From assembly GCA_020081605.1 (NCBI GenBank), contig JAHREC010000018.1, positions 4,774,001 to 4,838,000 on the forward strand: a DNA stretch of 64,000 bases, in the 5' to 3' direction. Both the position numbers and the translations under genes were made by a program. This document shows, piece by piece, positions 25,734-38,000 of the stretch. The DNA comes from Albifimbria verrucaria (lineage: Eukaryota > Ascomycota > Sordariomycetes > Hypocreales > Stachybotryaceae). Within the stretch, counting starts at the first letter, position 1. Each line of letters starts with the position of its first letter. Under the pieces are notes generated by a model. That model was not told the origin of the DNA. It searched no databases and saw only the letters and a list, made by a program, of their open reading frames with translations.

Positions 25734-27118
25734 TTGAAGCGTGTTGTGAAAGTTCCGCAGCATGGGCTGATCGCCAGCGAAATTTAATGTACACTACTGA
25801 GGCTTGGATGATTTGAACGGCCGCTTCTAAACTGCACGTGGATGGGTAGAGAGGTCTTTTCCTGGTTGACTGACCAGGATCGACAGTTGGTCGGATCTTG
25901 GCGTCGTCGAGATTGGTTTGTTTCCCGCCTGACGCATCTGCTGGAATCGCCTGCAGAAATGAGGCGTACTCATCTTATCCATCGTCGTCGGTTGGACCAA
26001 GCGGTTCGTCGGCCGCGTCTGGCACCACTGGTGCAGATGTTTCTGGGAGACACGGTGCCTCTATGCTAGACTCTCGTTAGGATAGAGGTGTGCTTGTAGG
26101 GCCAAATAAAGAGGCAACTTGTCCAGTGGGACTCGACTGAGAAGGATTTACTAGGTGATTTCATTAGTATGCTTCTTGTTATTCAGAGGATATATCACTT
26201 GCTTGGGGTAAAAGATGGTGGCCCGTCTGGGGCGTTTGCTCATGTTCCTCTGCCCCGATCACCACGCGAACGATCACAACTATGACCACTTCTGCCCTCA
26301 CTACATCTTCTATATCTTCCTTTCATATTGGACATATCGACGTCAGCCGGTATGTGTTTGCTGGGTATCGGAAATTGAGCGGGCCTGACCGAAAAATGAG
26401 TTAGGTGGTAGCTATGTAAGGAAAGAAAGAGAAAAATAAAAGTTGAATTTAATATGTCCCTTACCGATCACTTGTGAAATCTTGACCAAAATCGTCTGAA
26501 TTGCCCTCCGCTATTCTCTGCTTCGAATAACGGCGAACCTTCCGGGTCGCTCACGTCCGCACTTCTCCATCGGAGTAAAACGCAGGTCTGGATACTTGAA
26601 GGAGAGATTGCTGAGTAGGGGTTTGTACTTCGTGAACTTGACTGACGTATGTAGAAGCGAGGCTGAGTGCGTGATGAAAAGAGGACAGAGAAAGAAATGA
26701 ACCCGTAGATCAGTAGTAAAGCAGATGGAGGAGCAAGTAAGATACCTAATTAAGAGAGCTACCTGGTTGATGGGATGGGATTCTGGTTTTTTCGGCCTGG
26801 AAGTAAAAGGTGAGGCTGGGGTCTGTGAAGGAAACAGAAGAAAAAATGGGATATGAGTGGTCAACAAGATAGATAAACAAAGGCACCAGACGAGAGAGCT
26901 GTTGACTGGCAAAGCCTGACAGGTGCAAAGGGGCTGTTAATTTGAAGAAGCCTGGAAGCCTATGTTTGCTTCTCATACCAGAATCGAGTCCTGGTTGCCC
27001 TTTTCCCAGCACCTCGACCTTTGCACCATTGCCCGCACATGTGGCAGGGGATTTGTTGCGTCTAGCGGAATGTCAATGAAGCAAAACCTATAGAGGTGCC
27101 GTGTTATTCTCAAGCAAA
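25734..27118. other. No recognisable gene
   Basis: Apart from the dispersed repeat, only short unrecognised open frames are present, none with conserved-looking splicing. Confidence 0.35.
26257..26436 (+). repeat. Dispersed repeat, copy 1
   Basis: Aligns over about 180 bp to 49622-49802, same orientation. Shared blocks include CCGGTATGTGTTTGCTGGGT, AGCGGG and GGAAAGAAAGAGAAAA. Nature unknown: it could be a decayed mobile element or part of a duplicated gene. Confidence 0.65.
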
Positions 27119-27193
27119 ACTATTATATTAATATTAGAATACTATTACATTACATTAGAATATTATTATAGTAGTATTAGAATATTATTATAC
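27119..27193 (+). repeat. AT-rich imperfect tandem repeat
   Basis: Degenerate copies of ATTAGAATATTATTATA in a low-GC island bordered by GC-balanced DNA. Confidence 0.65.
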
Positions 27194-29366
27194 TGGTCAA
27201 CTTTCCCACTTCCGCTCGAGCACTTGGTGCTCTTCACTCGCTCTGTCACTCTGCTTGACAAAGCAGGCACAAATCACCCGATACCCGATTTACTGAGCCG
27301 GTTGGCATCCAGCAACGTCACGCCGCCAACAGCGGCAGGCGAGTTGGACGCACTCCCCGGCGAAGGGCCAAAGCTGTGGCTACAAGTCAGAGGCAAGTTG
27401 CAACAATAAATGCAAGTGCACTAGACAGACGGAACAAACCATTCCTATAGAGACCCAAAGGCATTTAGACTCATGATACTCCGCTGGGACCAACAACGGT
27501 GCCTACAGTCAATATCGTAATGATGATGATGGAGTTCCGCCGCAAGTTCAAGGATGGATACATCGAAGACTCGCATTAGCGAAGGATTTTAATGGCTATC
27601 AGAGGCAATGAAGCACTGTTACCAGAGAATAGAGCCGAGTTACTGTACGTTATTCGCGACGATATGCTGTGGAAAGTCTTGAGGGACTAACTCCAATGCT
27701 TGTGCTTTCCAAAGTCACGCATTGGGGCAGTCTTTGCACTAGAGGATTTATTCACAAGGTATGGCTACCAAGCCGTAGTTCTATCGCATGTAGCTATGAC
27801 CGGCACAGCACATGCCACCTGTTTTCCCGAGTCATGAAAAGCTCGAACTCAGCGACCTTTGAAGCCTCTGGTAACGCCTTGGGCCGGGTTGGTAAGACTG
27901 TTCAGTTGGCTGCTCGCCTATCTATCCGAGCTTTGCGTACCCTTACGGGCACGCTCACGTCATATGTCAACGACTTGCTCTAATATATGACGCTTCACTT
28001 TCTTATCAGCACCTTTTCTTTTACCTTACCGCTTGATGTGGAGAGGTGCAATGACGTGAGCCCAGTGCGAGTGGCTGCCTAGGGGGTTGATGGAGCCTCT
28101 TCATCGTGGGATGCACTGAATGGCATGGTGGAATGCTACGTGTCCCTGAAAGGATGGATGACAGTGTTGGTTGTTAGAAGAAGGAAGAAAAAAATATGGA
28201 GATAAGCAAGGCTGTCGAAACAAGGCGAACGAGCGATGAGATGATGGAGGGGGTATAAGGCATGGTGTAAGATGGAGACGAACGGGCCAAGAACACGAGC
28301 GCATGGGCTTCTGGCAAGTGATTGGGCAATGGGCGTAGGGCTGGAAATGATGTATGATGCTGGCAACATGCAAAAGAATCTGGCGTGTGCATGAAGAGGC
28401 GCGCAAGGAGGGGGTTGCTTGAGACGGGGTGCCAGGCACCAGCAGACCGAGGCGATGGCAGCCCGGTCCAGATCGGTGACGAAACAAGAGTAGGTATTTT
28501 GTAATGATGCATTCTGATATGGGCCTGTTTTAGGAAGTTGAGGTTTTCACCCTCGTGTTTTGCCATTTTATTAATTAAACAGTAAATTAATCGGCTATCA
28601 TCTCATTAGAAAGGGATTAAAATGCTGTGGTGTATTTGTTTAATTTCTTTTTCTCGTAATTTACTTCATCATTTTCATCATGCCGTTATCTAGGATCTCC
28701 TTGTCTGTCCTTTGTCTCCAACCTGCCATTCTAGGAAATTCTTACGCTGGCTACGACGATCGGGCAGGGAGGGAAGGGGTTGATCCAGCGCAGTATAATG
28801 AAAGGGGCATGTTTTAGGTCAATCAAGAAGGAGAAGCGGCGGCCTCGCAGAGTGGCCAGAGAGACGATCCTTAGCGCGGCAAGCTGAGAAGCGTCATGGA
28901 GCAGCGTGAACCTGTGGGTTGCTCGTTGGCAGACGTACATGTTGGTTGTGCACAACAAGTGGCAGGATCCTCACTACTACGTCGAGGAAGCCGATGGACC
29001 CTTGCAGCGGAGCGTTGCATATGCTCCTGTAAACGGTCTCCTGCGGGTTCCGATGATCCCAAAACCCGCTCCCCTGGTGATGCGTCTGTGAGAGGCTCCC
29101 GGAACAAAGGCCTGTGGCGCAGGGTGGGGGAAGAGCCAGGGCCCAAACGACAGGCGCAGAATGCGGTTGGTTTGCACTGCATTAGTGTCTAAGTCTTGGG
29201 AAAGGCCAGGCATCACTGAACAGAGTAAGCAGGGCATTTCGTTGATGTCGTCGACGAGCTGCTAACGTTGCAGCTTAGGAAGGGTGCCATTAGGTATCAC
29301 CTGCGGGCGGGAGGGCGGGCGGGTGAGGGAGAGCTGACATGCGCCGTGCATGGCCGAGTACAATAT
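27194..29366. other. No firmly supported gene
   Basis: A plus-strand frame from 27592 (MAIRGNEALLPENRAELLYV, then more sequence after a TAA) has gene-like composition but is broken and unrecognised. The minus strand at 28079-28126 has a mini-frame, described separately. Confidence 0.3.
28079..28126 (-). CDS. Candidate first coding exon of a very small gene
   Basis: On the minus strand, a CT-rich leader is followed by ACCATGCCATTC. As written the frame closes after 15 codons at ACCCCCTAG. One more C in the run, the error seen elsewhere in this window, would continue it to a GTAAGG donor near 28029. Nothing recognised; the start context and leader are the only support. Confidence 0.2.
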   Translation of the reverse strand: MPFSASHDEEAPSTP

Positions 29367-29571
29367 GGGGACAAAAGTTCCGCCTACTTTACCATACTTA
29401 TCAGGATGCAGGGCTTCATTAAGAGGAAGTCTTGAAGATTTGATAAATGCAGAAAATGTTCTTTTATAATTTTTTTATAATTTTCCTACATTTTTAGTCG
29501 TTTATTCTTCAATATTTTGTTGGTTGACGGTTGAGATATCTGCGCTAGGTATGCGGAACTTCGGTAATCCC
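29367..29571 (-). repeat. MITE-like element, copy 2
   Basis: About 205 bp. Left end GGGGACAAAAGTTCCGCCTAC, AT-rich centre with TCGTTTATTCTTCAATATTTT, then GTTGAGATATCTGCGC and right end ATGCGGAACTTCGGTAATCCC. The ends are imperfect inverted repeats. The centre matches copy 4, and the reverse complement of copy 3. Confidence 0.8.
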
Positions 29572-32500
29572 AGGGCAGCGGGAACAACGCAGGCGGGAAA
29601 CGGGAGGTAGCAGCAGCCACAGGCACCTAGAAAATCTGGGTGGCATTAAAGGAAGAAAGCAACGTTAGGTAGGTACTGATCTGCCTGCCTGATCGATGTG
29701 TCATCCGTGCCGCCGCAGAATTGCGCGCATCCTTTCCAGCTTATTCGTATACTTCTGGGCGTAACATGACATAACAAAAGCGTTCAGTGATGGATTTGCT
29801 CTGTCAAGGTTATTGGGCCGCAGATTTAATAATGAAGTAAGAGGTTATCGACCTGGTGGTATCGACTATACACCGTTGGAGTTTGACTCCGATAAAATTC
29901 TTGATACAGAGGAAGCAACCTAAACTAGACACATGGTATGATGCTCGTTTTATTATCTTAGATACTAGAGTGATTAATATTCAGTTTGGCGACATGCAAG
30001 TGGTGAGCAAAAAGAGAAGGACTACAGATTGCAGGCCTTGGGTTCTATCTTAGAATACCAGTTGTTAAATCTCAGGAGAAAATCCTCAAGGTATTACAAA
30101 AACATAAGAATATACCTACATATTTATTCGAATTATATACTAATCTTATCCGAATACCGTTCCAATACACTCTGTACACCGATCCTTACTCTTACTTGTC
30201 AGTGCTTGCGGTCCCTATTTTATTGCTACCTTTCTGGCATGGCACCATACTAGGAAGCTCAATACCGATACCGCAATCTATCTCCTTGTCTTAAAGTATA
30301 GCCCATGAGCCTAACTACTCTGTGGACGATTGACGACAAATCAGTGTACCCTCCAAGTCGGCCTGTTCCAAAGATCCAAGATATACGATGAAGCGGTCGA
30401 AAGAGGCATCAAACTGATCCGCAAGAAAGCCCTCAAGGATTTCCAACTCGACGTCGAGGGCACTAGCTCCGAATTTGCGAAATCTGTCGAGGACCTTGTA
30501 TCAAGTTTGAACCTGCAGAAAAAGAAACAGGCGGTCTGCAGAAACTGTTTTTAGTCCTCTTTGTTCGAGCTTGACTTGGCGTCTTCGACTTTGGCCATGA
30601 TGGAACGAGCCAGCTGGCGCTGTTTCTCAGGGACAGCAAGTTCAAGTTGTGTATCGAGGCAAGAGTCTCACGCGTAGCTTATCCTGACGGCCTAGCTGCC
30701 TTATGGCCTGGTGGTCTATCTGCTCAACACTGCGTTGTTGAAACTAGTCATGGCGAGAATTTGAGCCGTTCCCGTACGGGCAAGCAGAGCAGAAAGCTGG
30801 GTTGGCTCAGGCTATGTCCAGGGCAACGTCAAGGGCAACGTCAAGGGCCCTAGAAGTCAGGCTCTTAGGGAACCATGGCCATCAGAGCCCGAGCAACATA
30901 GTTTCCAATATAGTCATGATCTAAAACTAGGACTTTGAGCCCCAAGCTCCAGAGGACTAGGGATTAGCGACTCCTTAATTCGTTCTGCTGCCATGTCGTT
31001 TGTCGGAAAAGCCCGGTTTTGTTGGTTGCCAGAACAGGAAGGGGGCCTAAGCATGGGCGCGCTGTGAGTGGCGCATCGCAGCGCTAGTATCGGGTACCTG
31101 GCATCTGTGCACGCTGCAGTGGACCGTGCGTGTCCCCTGTACTCTGGACCGTCCCGCGCTGTGAAAACGCCGGGGTAGCGACGGGATCGACGGCACCACC
31201 CGCTGATCCGTTTTCCTTTTTGCCCCGTTGCCGTTCGCAGCAACCGTCTTCCGTCATCGTCCAGCGACAACGTCTTACAGGCGCGCTGGTGACGCAGCTG
31301 ACCGTTCATGCATGGCGGCTGAGGTCCTGGTCAAGGGAACCTGCCCAGGCGCTGCTCGCACCCCTCCTATCTACGAATATACTCTCTGCTTCTCCACCAG
31401 CCCCCGTGAGGACATCATTTAGAACTGTGTGTTGGTGATGAACATTTACGCTTGCTTTGGCGAGTGAGTCAAACTTACGATAAGCTAGTTATTGGATATC
31501 ATGTGTTCAAGGACAGCCTCGTTCCGTAGGCAGCTAAGGGCCAAGCCTTCGCTCCAATCTCGCTTCCTGCTCCGCGTCTCATTCTTCACTGCAACCAACT
31601 AACAGCACAGACGGCGACAGCATTCAGACCGTTGGGAGCAACGCCCACCCCTCTTCCCTCGAACGTACCTATGGCTTCTTCCTACCCATGTTCACTGCGG
31701 CAAAGTGGAATTTTGCGTCTTGATGTTGGTCGTCCAACGCTTGGGTGCCTGTCGTCATTTAAGCGACCTGTCGAATGAGCAACCAGAACCGCGATTCTGC
31801 AACGATGCTGCAGCCTCACAGCAGCGCTCGACCAACTGCGGCTGGAGCTCGACAACTACCGGGCTTTGTTGGTTTCATTGGCCAAGCCCAAAAGCGTCCT
31901 TGTTTCAAGGCTCCAGGACCATGCTACGCTCCTTCATATCTCCTTTCCCTCATAGACCAGTTAATGTCTCTTCGAACCAGCCCCCAAAATGGGCCTTTTG
32001 TTTTCTTTGGACGATGTTTCGCTCCCAATCTCTCGGAATCGCCGTGCTGCCTGCTAGGCTGCCCTTAACAACGGCCCCCATTTTCTCCCACTTGTGCTCT
32101 TGGAAACGTCCCAGCCCCCGCGTGCTTTCTTTTTGGACCATTTTCTCTGGATTGACGCAGGGATCCATCACATGATGTTACATGGATGCGTGCGTGGAGT
32201 ATGCATGCGACACACGATTTGCATCCATGGCGCCACCCAAGGGGTGTGGCTGTTGCGCTGTCTGTTTGTTTGCTGTGGAGGAGGGAGGGAAAGGAAAGGA
32301 AAAGAAAGGGAGGGCATGGGCATGGGCAGGGGTCAGATGGCCAGAAGCAGACCTACATACTAGACCAAGCAGGAGCTAGCTAAAGAACAGCGAGTGGCCG
32401 GGCCCGTAAGGCAGACCGGTAGTGGTTGACACCAGCATCAGAAGATGTAAAATATAATCCAGATTTCAATACTAGCAAAATGTTGAAAAAACCACAAAAA

Positions 32501-34441
32501 CATCAGGAGGATATTGGGACAATTCTCTGATATTATAAGGTTTATTTAAAATTATTAGTAGAATTTTTGAGTAAAGTTATGGCATTGGAACCCAAGATAC
32601 ATGTCCTTGGTTGGTAGTCCATTGTCCATCGCTTACCGCCACTTACCTACATCTTCCCCAGGAAAAAACGCCTTGCACACCTGGCCTCAGACTAAGATGC
32701 ACGGCCACATTGGATCAGGGATTCAAAACACAAACAAGTGAGCAGCAAAAAATAGACGCGGATAAAGAAGACTTCAAGAATTATAAATAAAATCCGAACA
32801 CGTACGGACTGTATCTGACCAAGAATTAATACATGGCAAGTAAAAATGATAATTATAGGTAGTTTACCATGAGCTTACCTCCTACGTACGGGCAATACTC
32901 GTATACAATCCCAGGACAAATGCAATGTGCCATTGTTCATCTGGCCACCCCTGCGTAAGTCGCTGGTATTCTCATCTAAAATACTAGCGTTAGCTTTTTG
33001 AAGCAACATGATACTCTCAGGGCCCCCAAGTTCCGAGATTGACAAATTTTACTCTAGAGCACAGGCTGCGGTGATGTAAGTGGACGTGCTCGCCCCGTGT
33101 GTCGCAAGCCAAACAAAGTCCCGAAGAATGACTCCTTTCCATCAAAGGATCACTGCTGCAACGCTGCCATCGCGTGGAAGGCTTGCCCAAAGAAATTGAA
33201 GAAAGGAGACGGGAAGGGGCCGTTTCCTCCCGTTGGACGGGCGCCGACAGGTCGTAGTACCACTGCACAAGGAGTAGTCTAATAAATTTAAGCATGAGAC
33301 CGAATCTCAGCCCTCGTTTCGTTTCACAAAGACGCAAAGATAGACCCTGGTAGCTCCAAAAAGGGTGGGTTGCGGCCCGAAGGATCCACGCCGCATCTCG
33401 GAGTTCCCCGGCAGTCCGAACGGACCAGGAGCTCACATTGCAGGGCAAGTCCACGCCCACGAATGGTGCAAGTGTTTTTCCTGACCATGCACACCAAGGC
33501 GAATCACGTTGACATTTCTTCCTGTGCCGTCATACACCGTCATGGGTCAGAGAGGATGACCAAGCTGGGGGCCGCTCTTGTTGGCTGGTGAGAAGAGCGG
33601 GTCACGGCTGGCCGCATATCTGGCCGGGCGGTGCGGCGTCCTCTTATATGTATGCACGGCGGCAGGCCCAGCATGTAGCCGCGTATTAGTTTGGCATCCC
33701 AAGGCAGACATGAACTTAGCAGGCAAGCAGAACCAATTGAGAGAAGAAAAGAATAGTGACATTGCTAAGGAAAAAATAATAACGGCGCGACTCTGTTTGC
33801 AGAAGGATCCATAAGTACACATGTTTGGCGGCTCATCCGCTGACGGGCAGGCCCCGTCCGCAATTGTTGGCCGCCGCCCGCACACCCCTGGTCCACCTGG
33901 ACTCTCTCCAAACTCATCGACAGGTAAAATACTCCCTCAACTACCCAATCATGCCCGGCGGCCACAGTACAGTCGGTAATGATGATGTTGCGCTGTGCCG
34001 GAAAAATTAAATACCAAGGAAGTCGAAGTGAAAGAGAAGTGAGAAATAGACGAGTATCAAGGAAAGACTGAAAGGACAAATGGAAAAGGTAAAGACATGA
34101 CAAACGAAGGTAGAGAAAGTGATGAAAGGTTTCTCTCGCGAGAACTCGACCGTGTGTCAAGGAAGCAATGACGGTCCATCTAAAGGATCGAACAACGCAG
34201 CCGGATCCTAGGTGAGTCTTGGTCGCCCAAGACTCACCCGGAGTGACCAAACAACCCTTGGACCACACCGCGGACCGGCTGCATTGTTTACAACTTGTGG
34301 CCCCCTCTGGGGATTCTTCTACCAGTAGCAGGGTCGCTGTGAATTGCCATGTGTCAGCTGGAGATCCTGCAGTGTTGTAGAGGAGCGACGCGGCGGAAGG
34401 GCGACGAACAAGAAAGGAATATTGGGATGGTAACGAACCTA
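29572..34441. other. Gene-poor tract
   Basis: Nearly 5 kb with no recognised protein or RNA gene. Purine-rich and pyrimidine-rich low-complexity patches (for example 32280-32340) and AT-rich islands near 32.5 and 32.8 kb are the only structure I see. A frame near 30360-30520 (YDEAVERGIKLIRKKALKDF) is protein-like but isolated. Confidence 0.35.
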
Positions 34442-34609
34442 CTAATTACGCCTGGGAGGGTTGGGGCACTCGGGACGGTTGCAGTATCCCTCGTAGGTTT
34501 GCACACCCTGATCCACAACCCTCGAGCAGCTGCAGCCTGGCTTTCCCTGCCTCTGCTGCATGCTGCAGCGGCAGTAGGTGAAGTACTGGCTGGTGATCCA
34601 GGTGCACAT
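34442..34609 (-). CDS. Small Cys-rich protein (55 residues)
   Basis: Minus strand, stop TAG at 34444-34442. The product has seven Cys (positions 2, 13, 15, 26, 28, 43 and 48), with blocks TYCRCSMQQR, GCSCSRVVDQGVQTY and GYCNRPECPNPPRR. It begins MCTW and has no signal peptide, so it is more likely cytosolic or metal-binding than a secreted effector. Support for a real gene comes from upstream: a TATATAAAG box at about 34996-35006, a CT-rich leader, and a good 74-bp leader intron (34808-34735, GTATGT...GACTAAC...CTCCAG). With that intron removed, the ATG at 34609 is the first in the transcript. I recall similar short Cys-containing proteins in fungi but cannot name a family. Confidence 0.6.
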   Translation of the reverse strand: MCTWITSQYFTYCRCSMQQRQGKPGCSCSRVVDQGVQTYEGYCNRPECPNPPRRN

Positions 34610-34734
34610 GATGGCGGTTGGTGGAGTGTGTAGGCTGGGATGTGTAGAAGGTTGTTCAATGGTTCTTGAGCCTCAAGAGAGTCCAGGCGGTTCTCTTGAC
34701 TTTGAAGGTTGTTGAGGAACGGCTGTGGTAGAAA

Positions 34735-34808
34735 CTGGAGAGAAAGTTCGTGTTAGTCTCACTTCATACGCAAAGTCTAGAGAAGACTGGTGCGGTAGTT
34801 TGACATAC
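34735..34808 (-). other. Intron in the 5' leader of the Cys-rich gene
   Basis: Donor GTATGT, branch-like GACTAACAC, acceptor CTCTCCAG, 74 bp, all standard for filamentous ascomycetes. It lies 125 bases before the start codon. Confidence 0.6.
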
Positions 34809-34995
34809 GACTTGTAGATGGTTTGGGGAAGCTTGAAGACAATGAAGTCAGACAAGGCAAAGAGCAGCGGCTGGTTGTGGGAGAAATTGGGGAGAAGCGG
34901 TGATTTATGAAAGATTGGAAGACTTGTAAGATGCTTGTGAGCTGATCTGTGTTGGATGTCTGGCAAAGACTGAACAGACGCAGATGTCTCTGGTC

Positions 34996-35006
34996 TTTAT
35001 ATAATG
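34996..35006 (-). promoter_or_regulatory. TATA box of the Cys-rich gene
   Basis: TATATAAAG on the minus strand, followed by a leader free of ATG up to the start codon once the leader intron is removed. One of the clearest core promoters in the window. Confidence 0.55.
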
Positions 35007-35009
35007 GAT

Positions 35010-38000
35010 GAAGCGTAGGTTGAGGGCGTGTCTTTTGGCGTCGGTGAGATGGTGTTTGCCAATGCTGTCGTTAGAGCCCCTATCAAAGATACGCCCAGCA
35101 GGGAAGGCAAAAAAATTTCCAACAATTCCCGGACGGCAAATATGCATACAGGCAGGTGTTGGTTGTTTGCTCGGCCCGCTCTCAAGATCCCGGAGTTAGG
35201 GGCGGGGGAGGGGGCGGCTTCAGTGACGAGCCAGAGATGGTGTTGTTGCTGTTAGTTGTGCACTTTATCTGGCATGTCTCCGCAAGGGGAGCAAAGCAGG
35301 GCGAAGCAGAGGCAAAGCATCAGAATGTAACCAGATATCTTCGCCAGATTCGGTGGGCTAGAGTCATCCTGTTGGGAGCCCCAAGTTGCGTTCACACGGA
35401 CCCACACCCGGCAACTGGTGTTCGTGGGAGCTCAGACCAACAGCAGAGTAGCCCTGGTATGACCCCAAAAGCCATGTATGCCATGTGCTGTGTATTGGTT
35501 GGTGGCATACGAGAGCTTTGGCTGCTGCATCAAAGTGGGTTGACGTGAGGAAGAGGGTAGGGATGCGTGCACTCGTCTGGATTCGAGGCACGCCCCTCTT
35601 CTGCCACCCCTCCCTCCCTCCCTCCATCATCCCTCCCTCTCAATCAGTCAAGCCCCATTGCTGCAGACTTTCATTTGGAGGAATACACCAATTGATTGGC
35701 AAAGTGCATCATGACCGTTGGGACTAGACAATGTGATAGTTGGCCATGAACGGGCACGGCAAGGAGTCATTCCTATCTTGCCAGCCTCATTGGACTCTTC
35801 CCATAGACCCCAACACACCATTACACTTGCAGAGATGGATGGGCCGATATGACACGAGCGTGACGGTTCACTCAGATACGGCACTCTCCAAGGCGGCATG
35901 GATGAGTCTGCATATGGGTGCGTGCTTCTGGCAGTTCGTGCGCCGAGCCTGCTCATATGACAAGATTCGGACCCCTGCGCCAGAACGGATGACTGGCGAT
36001 GGATAGAAGCGTGTTTGCGGCCTGGCCTGTCTCTTCACACCCATCCCGCTACCGAAACGGCCGTTGTGTAAGAGGGATAGGGCGTAGTTTCGCGGCACGA
36101 CCATGCTAGCTCCTAGGGCCAGGACGGGCAGAGACTTGCTCGTGTAGACCGACGTTGGCGGAAGCGCGGGTTGCACAAGACTTGCCATGACGCCACAAAC
36201 GCTCTCGCTGTGCTCGGCTGCGAGACAGTTGACGGCAAATCAGCTTCCGATCTGCGGCAGTACAGGACGCTGCCTTGTGGGTGGTCTGCAAGCGCACCAT
36301 TTCGGGCATGCATCGCCATCACCAGCTGCCTTTCGGGGCAAGACGATGACTTCAAGGGGTGGCAATTAGACGCGATAGGACGTTGGCGGAATCACACGAG
36401 AACCAACACCGGTCCCTCAACGGCCGCATCGGGGACGAGGCACGAGGACATACAGGGCTAGTCCGACGTCGAGGTCATTAAGTCATGTTGCAAGCTGCGT
36501 CAAACAACGCCCCGTTCTCCATACGCCCCTTTAGGCGAGGCATATGGCAGACCTCGAGGCCAAGATCAACGCCCCTCCCAGGTATACTAGCAAGTTTCTA
36601 GCTAGTCGAGCTCCGAAAAAGCCCGCTGTCGGTGAGTGAATGAGAATATCAGGCGACAGGTCACCGGCTCGTGCTGGAGAGGAGGCGGAAGCAGGGGTCC
36701 AAAGATGGGAAGGAGGGTACACGCGTGAAAAAACGACCCCAAGTAAAAATTTTAGCACGCTGGGATCATCAATTGGCAGTGGAGCATTTGATAGAACATT
36801 ACGGCCGAGAAAGCCACGGCGCGGGCTTTCAGCCTTCATGGCCTTTGCTTCCGGGACACCCCAGCCAGGGCAGGTGCCATATCACATCCGCATATGCACA
36901 AGGCTGAGGGGCACCGCCGGGAGGCATCATAGTGGTGATATTTGTGGATATCACCGCTTCTGGCGAGATGATCCATGTTTCGGAACCAAGTCGAACGGTC
37001 GGAAACGAGAGCAGCTAAAACAGGCACCATGAGAAACGACAAGCTGGAGACAGAAGCGACGGATGTACGAGTATTATTCGAGTTTAGCGCAGACTAAGTT
37101 GGAACACCTCCTTCTTTCACCCTTAATATTGATTGGATTCTTTACCAGTGTATATTGGCTTGTAAAGAACAGTCCCATCCGGACCTAAACCCCGTGCCTG
37201 GGTGGTTTGTATTCTTCCGTTTTTGCTCACCACTCGGTAAGCAGTTGGTTGTAGGTGGCTTCGGGAACGCGCGGAAACGAGCGTAAGCGACCTTGCCAGG
37301 GATCTGCGTTGAAAGCTCTGGAGAAGAGAGGAGACAGAGGTCTATTCGCGGGTAAGTGGGCTTTGTTTGAGCATTGTGGATGCTGGGTGAGGATGCATCT
37401 GACGAGGCCAGGGTCAACCGCACACGGTACGATGAGATTGTACCTGCAAGGATGAGGCAGAGAGTTCCCTTGTCTACCTACCTATTGGGACAGGTACCTG
37501 GGAAAGGAAAGGGGATAATTGCACATGTACCTTGCATGAACAGCGTGGAAAAGGGCATCATCAGGTGTGTAAGTGAGCCAGGGCCGTGCAGAAAAGGACT
37601 TGGATGACCGTTCTACGGTTGCCACGACATTTTAGTTTAATAATTTTGTCTCTGGTTTCATGCTTTTATAGAGTCTCTTTAACAATTCAGCACGACTAGA
37701 AGAAGTGAGAGCGGCCTCGCGAGCGACATGTGCTCCCTCGAGCAAAGACACCAGAGTACTTCCCACAGTATCGGGCCTTGCAGCCAAACACTGTGCCTGG
37801 CCCTGTTCCTGTGCCTGACAAGATCCCAGTCGTGGCTGCGTTGCTTCACCTTACATTTCCTGCTCCTTCACATACATCATGGGCACGCCAGAGAATGCAA
37901 CCTCAGGACAGGCACCAGCACCACCTCCCAGTCTGAAACCCCATCGCAACCCCGGCTCCCATTCTTCTTCGGGTGGCCCTGGCAAAGATCCTTTCCGGGA

